From NCBI GenBank assembly GCA_946183765.1, contig CAMHDC010000053.1:1-7814 (forward strand): a stretch of 7,814 nt of DNA, given 5' to 3'. A program made the position numbers and the translations under genes. Positions within the stretch are counted from its first letter, which is position 1. Every line of letters starts with the position of its first letter. Shown here in pieces: positions 5,800 to 7,814 of this stretch. Below the pieces are notes generated by a model. The model was not told the origin of the DNA. It did not search any database and saw only the letters and a program-made list of their open reading frames with translations. This DNA is from an uncultured Clostridia bacterium. Lineage in GTDB: Bacteria; Bacillota; Clostridia; Christensenellales; CAG-138.

Positions 5800-7116
5800 A
5801 TGAGCGCATTGGATCGCATCGATTTTGAGGCCCTGGGCCGGGAGCTCATCGCCTTCCGCCGGGACTTCCACAAGTACGCCGAAAGCGCCTGGACCGAGTA
5901 TCGGACCACGGCCCGGATCATCGCGGAGCTGGAAAAGCTGGGGCTGCCGGTGAAGTTCGGACCCGGGATCCACACCCCGGAGAAGATGTTCGGCCTGCCC
6001 AAGCCCGCCGTCATGGAGGCCTGCTATCAGCGGGCCCTCGCCGAAACCGACCGGCCTGACCTGGTGGAGAAGATGAAGGGCGGGTTCACCGGCTGTATCA
6101 CCGAGATCGTCGGCGCAAAGCCCGGCCCCACCGTGGGCGTCCGGGTGGACATCGACTGCAACGATTTGGAGGAGGCGAGCGTGCCGGAGCACATACCCGC
6201 GGCGGAGGGGTTCAGGTCCGTCCATCCCGGGTGCATGCACGGCTGCGGTCACGACGCCCACGCCGCCATCGGCCTGGGCCTTGCGAAGGTGCTGTGCGCC
6301 CTGCAGGACGTGCTTTGCGGCAAGGTCATTTTGGTGTTCCAGCCCGGTGAGGAGGGCTTGCGCGGCGCGGCCAGTCTGACCGCCCGGGGCTTTTTCTCCG
6401 GCTGCGACTACTTCTTCGGCGGCCACGTGGGCCTGATCGCCGGGCCGGTGGGCCAGGTGGCGGCCAGCGGCCACGACTTTTTGGCCAGCACCAAGTTCGA
6501 CGTGCTCATCCACGGCGTGCCCGCCCATGCGGGGGCGGCCCCGGAGATGGGCTGCAACGCTCTGGCGGCGGCGGCCGCGGCGGTGACCAACATGCTGGCC
6601 ATCTCCCGCACCAGCCAGGGGGCCAGCCGCATCAATATCGGCACTCTGAACGCCGGCACCGGCCGAAACGTGATCCCCGCCGAGGCGGAGATGCGGGTGG
6701 AGACCCGCGGCAAGACCACGGCCATCAACGAATACATGGAGGCGGCGGCCAAGCGGGTCTGTGAAGCGGCGGCCCAGATGTACGGCTGCACCGTGGAGAC
6801 CGTGTACATGGGCGGCGCGGGGAACGTGACCTGCGACAAGCCCCTGGTGGACAGGACCATCCAGGTGCTGAACCGGGTCCCCGGCGTCACCAAGGTGCTG
6901 CCCGACGTGGATTTCGGCGGCGGTGAGGACGTGACCACCATGATGGCGGACGTGCAGGCCCACGGCGGCATGGCCACGGAGCTGGTGTTCTGCATGCCCC
7001 TGAAGGCGCCCCATCACAACGGGTGCTTCGACGTGGACGAGAAGGTGATCCCCCTGGCGGCGCGGATCTTCGCGGCCCTGGTGTTCAGCGTGTCCAGCGA
7101 TCCTATACAGAAATAA
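5800..7116 (+). CDS. abgA: AbgA-like M20D amidohydrolase (p-aminobenzoyl-glutamate hydrolase subunit A family)
   Basis: In E. coli AbgA, with AbgB, cleaves p-aminobenzoyl-glutamate to p-aminobenzoate and glutamate. This 438-residue protein matches AbgA (436) in length and in features that separate AbgA from ordinary HipO-type enzymes: WRRDFH-like FRRDFHKYAES (19-29), the long insert up to GGFTG (94-98), and GASRINIGTLNAGTGRNVIPA (starting at 274). Metal ligands are Cys149 and His151 in HGCGHD, Glu184/Glu185 in QPGEEG, His209 in GGHVG and His406 in PHHN; RVDID (115-119) is the core strand, and PAHAG (241-245) lies in the dimerisation domain. Its AAGGAG ribosome site (5789-5794) overlaps the stop codon of the PepT-like gene, implying coupled translation. 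No AbgB-like partner is visible, so it may act as a homodimer or with the next M20D protein. The divergent abgT supports the assignment; other N-acyl amino acids remain possible substrates. Confidence 0.88.
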   Translation: MSALDRIDFEALGRELIAFRRDFHKYAESAWTEYRTTARIIAELEKLGLPVKFGPGIHTPEKMFGLPKPAVMEACYQRALAETDRPDLVEKMKGGFTGCITEIVGAKPGPTVGVRVDIDCNDLEEASVPEHIPAAEGFRSVHPGCMHGCGHDAHAAIGLGLAKVLCALQDVLCGKVILVFQPGEEGLRGAASLTARGFFSGCDYFFGGHVGLIAGPVGQVAASGHDFLASTKFDVLIHGVPAHAGAAPEMGCNALAAAAAAVTNMLAISRTSQGASRINIGTLNAGTGRNVIPAEAEMRVETRGKTTAINEYMEAAAKRVCEAAAQMYGCTVETVYMGGAGNVTCDKPLVDRTIQVLNRVPGVTKVLPDVDFGGGEDVTTMMADVQAHGGMATELVFCMPLKAPHHNGCFDVDEKVIPLAARIFAALVFSVSSDPIQK

Positions 7117-7123
7117 AAGCCTA

Positions 7124-7144
7124 AGGCCGGATCTTTCCCGGCCT
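7124..7144 (+). terminator. Intercistronic hairpin, weak terminator or RNA-stability element
   Basis: AGGCCGG (7124-7130) and CCGGCCT (7138-7144) form a perfect 7-bp GC-rich stem with a 7-nt loop. The following CTTTCATT is only moderately T-rich, so termination is probably partial. It sits in the 60-bp gap between the AbgA-like gene and the second M20D gene and could lower expression of the latter or protect the upstream message. Confidence 0.5.
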
Positions 7145-7176
7145 CTTTCATTGCATACCAAGGAGGTTTATTCATC

Positions 7177-7814
7177 ATGGCTGAACTCAAAGAACTGATC
7201 CAAAAGTATCTGCCCCAGATTCTGGAGCATCGCCGCCACATCCACGCCCATCCCGAGCTCACCGGCCAGGAGAAGGAGACCGCCGCCTATATCGCCCAGG
7301 TGCTTCGGGACATGGGCCTTAAGCCCGTGGAAAACGTGGGCGGCTACGGCGTGGTGGCGCTCATCCAGGGCAGGAACCCCGGCAAGTGCATGGGCCTGCG
7401 GGCTGACATCGACGCTCTGCCCCTGACCGAGTGCACCGGCCTCCCCTACGCCTCCCAGAATCCCGGCGTGGCCCACTCCTGCGGCCATGACACCCACGCG
7501 GCCATGCTGCTGGGCGCGGCCTATGTGCTGAATGAGCTGAAGGATCAGTTCGACGGCACCGTGAAGCTGATCTTCCAGCCCGCCGAGGAGGATCCCATGG
7601 CCAGCGGCGCCAAGAAGATGATCGAAGCGGGCGTGCTGGAGAATCCCCATGTAGACGGCGTCTTCGGCCAGCACGTATGGCCCCAGTACGAGGTGGGCCA
7701 GGTAGCCGTCCGCAACGGCGCCATGATGGCTTCCTCCGACCGGTTCTTCATCACCGTGAAGGGCAAGAGCAGTCACGGCTCCGCCCCGGAAAACGGCATC
7801 GACGCCATCGCCAT
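7177..7814 (+). CDS. M20D amidohydrolase of the HipO/AmaA type, N-terminal part
   Basis: Enzymes of this group remove acyl groups from N-acyl amino acids (hippurate hydrolase, aminoacylase and relatives) in the cytosol. The first 212 codons are present and the frame is open at the right edge; complete family members are about 390 residues. Visible motifs in order are HRRHIHAHPEL (18-28), LRADIDALP (74-82), HSCGHDTHAA (100-109) with ligands Cys102 and His104, QPAEED (134-139) with Glu137/Glu138, GQHVWP (164-169) with His166, and SSHGSAPENG (198-207) in the dimerisation domain. The last metal ligand lies beyond the window. AAGGAGG (7160-7166) with a 10-base gap supports the ATG at 7177. It lacks the long N-terminal insert of AbgA and does not resemble AbgB, so it is a separate M20D subgroup placed next to abgA. 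It probably shares the operon, perhaps at reduced level because of the hairpin in between. Confidence 0.92.
   Translation, partial: MAELKELIQKYLPQILEHRRHIHAHPELTGQEKETAAYIAQVLRDMGLKPVENVGGYGVVALIQGRNPGKCMGLRADIDALPLTECTGLPYASQNPGVAHSCGHDTHAAMLLGAAYVLNELKDQFDGTVKLIFQPAEEDPMASGAKKMIEAGVLENPHVDGVFGQHVWPQYEVGQVAVRNGAMMASSDRFFITVKGKSSHGSAPENGIDAIA

Noticed and set aside
4660..7161. Minus-strand open frame of 833 codons covering the PepT-like and AbgA-like genes
   Set aside because: It is antisense to two genes with complete catalytic motifs, is full of His/Gly/Ala/Leu as expected from the complement of GC-rich codons, and resembles no protein family.
7177..7814. Calling the last gene abgB
   Set aside because: Its motifs (LRADIDALP, SCGHDTHAA, QPAEED) are those of HipO/AmaA-type M20D enzymes; AbgB has a different spacing and sequence around these sites.

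Overview
The window is GC-rich, densely packed bacterial DNA with strong AGGAGG-type ribosome sites, an FMN riboswitch controlled by a Rho-independent terminator, a BlaI/M56 signalling pair and an ECF S-component. This combination points to a high-GC member of the Firmicutes, such as a gut Oscillospirales/Clostridia lineage. That placement is inference from gene content and style; nothing in the window identifies a species. I see no rRNA, tRNA, insertion sequence, phage gene, CRISPR array or origin.

Layout. (1) Positions 1-746, minus strand: a BlaI/MecI-type repressor and, overlapping it by 4 bp, the N-terminal 120 codons of an M56 (BlaR1-like) membrane sensor-protease that runs off the left edge. 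(2) Positions 747-1130: a divergent control region with a consensus promoter for the repressor on the minus strand, and on the plus strand a consensus promoter, a complete FMN (RFN) aptamer and an intrinsic terminator. (3) Positions 1131-1862, plus: ribU, the riboflavin-binding S-component of an ECF transporter. (4) Positions 1863-2027: a convergent intergenic region with a GC-rich bidirectional terminator. (5) Positions 2028-3611, minus: an AbgT-family transporter. (6) Positions 3612-3976: a 365-bp AT-rich divergent control region with a promoter each way, a dyad inside the abgT promoter and a potentially structured abgT leader. (7) Positions 3977-7814, plus: a probable operon of a membrane-anchored NERD-like protein, a PepT-like M20 peptidase, an AbgA-like M20D amidohydrolase, and a second M20D amidohydrolase of the HipO/AmaA type cut off by the right edge.

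How it fits together. The right half looks like an uptake-and-hydrolysis module for N-acyl amino acids. In E. coli, AbgT imports p-aminobenzoyl-glutamate, a folate breakdown product, and AbgA/AbgB hydrolyse it. Here a transporter of that family is divergent from an AbgA-like gene flanked by two further M20 metallopeptidases, but no AbgB-like gene is visible. The substrate could be p-aminobenzoyl-glutamate or other acyl-amino acids or small peptides. The left half holds two independent regulatory units: a BlaI/M56 antibiotic- or envelope-stress type switch, and FMN-controlled riboflavin uptake.

Most of the window is recognisable biology. The least explained parts are the NERD-like protein with altered catalytic positions that heads the peptidase operon, and the dyad plus folded leader upstream of abgT.
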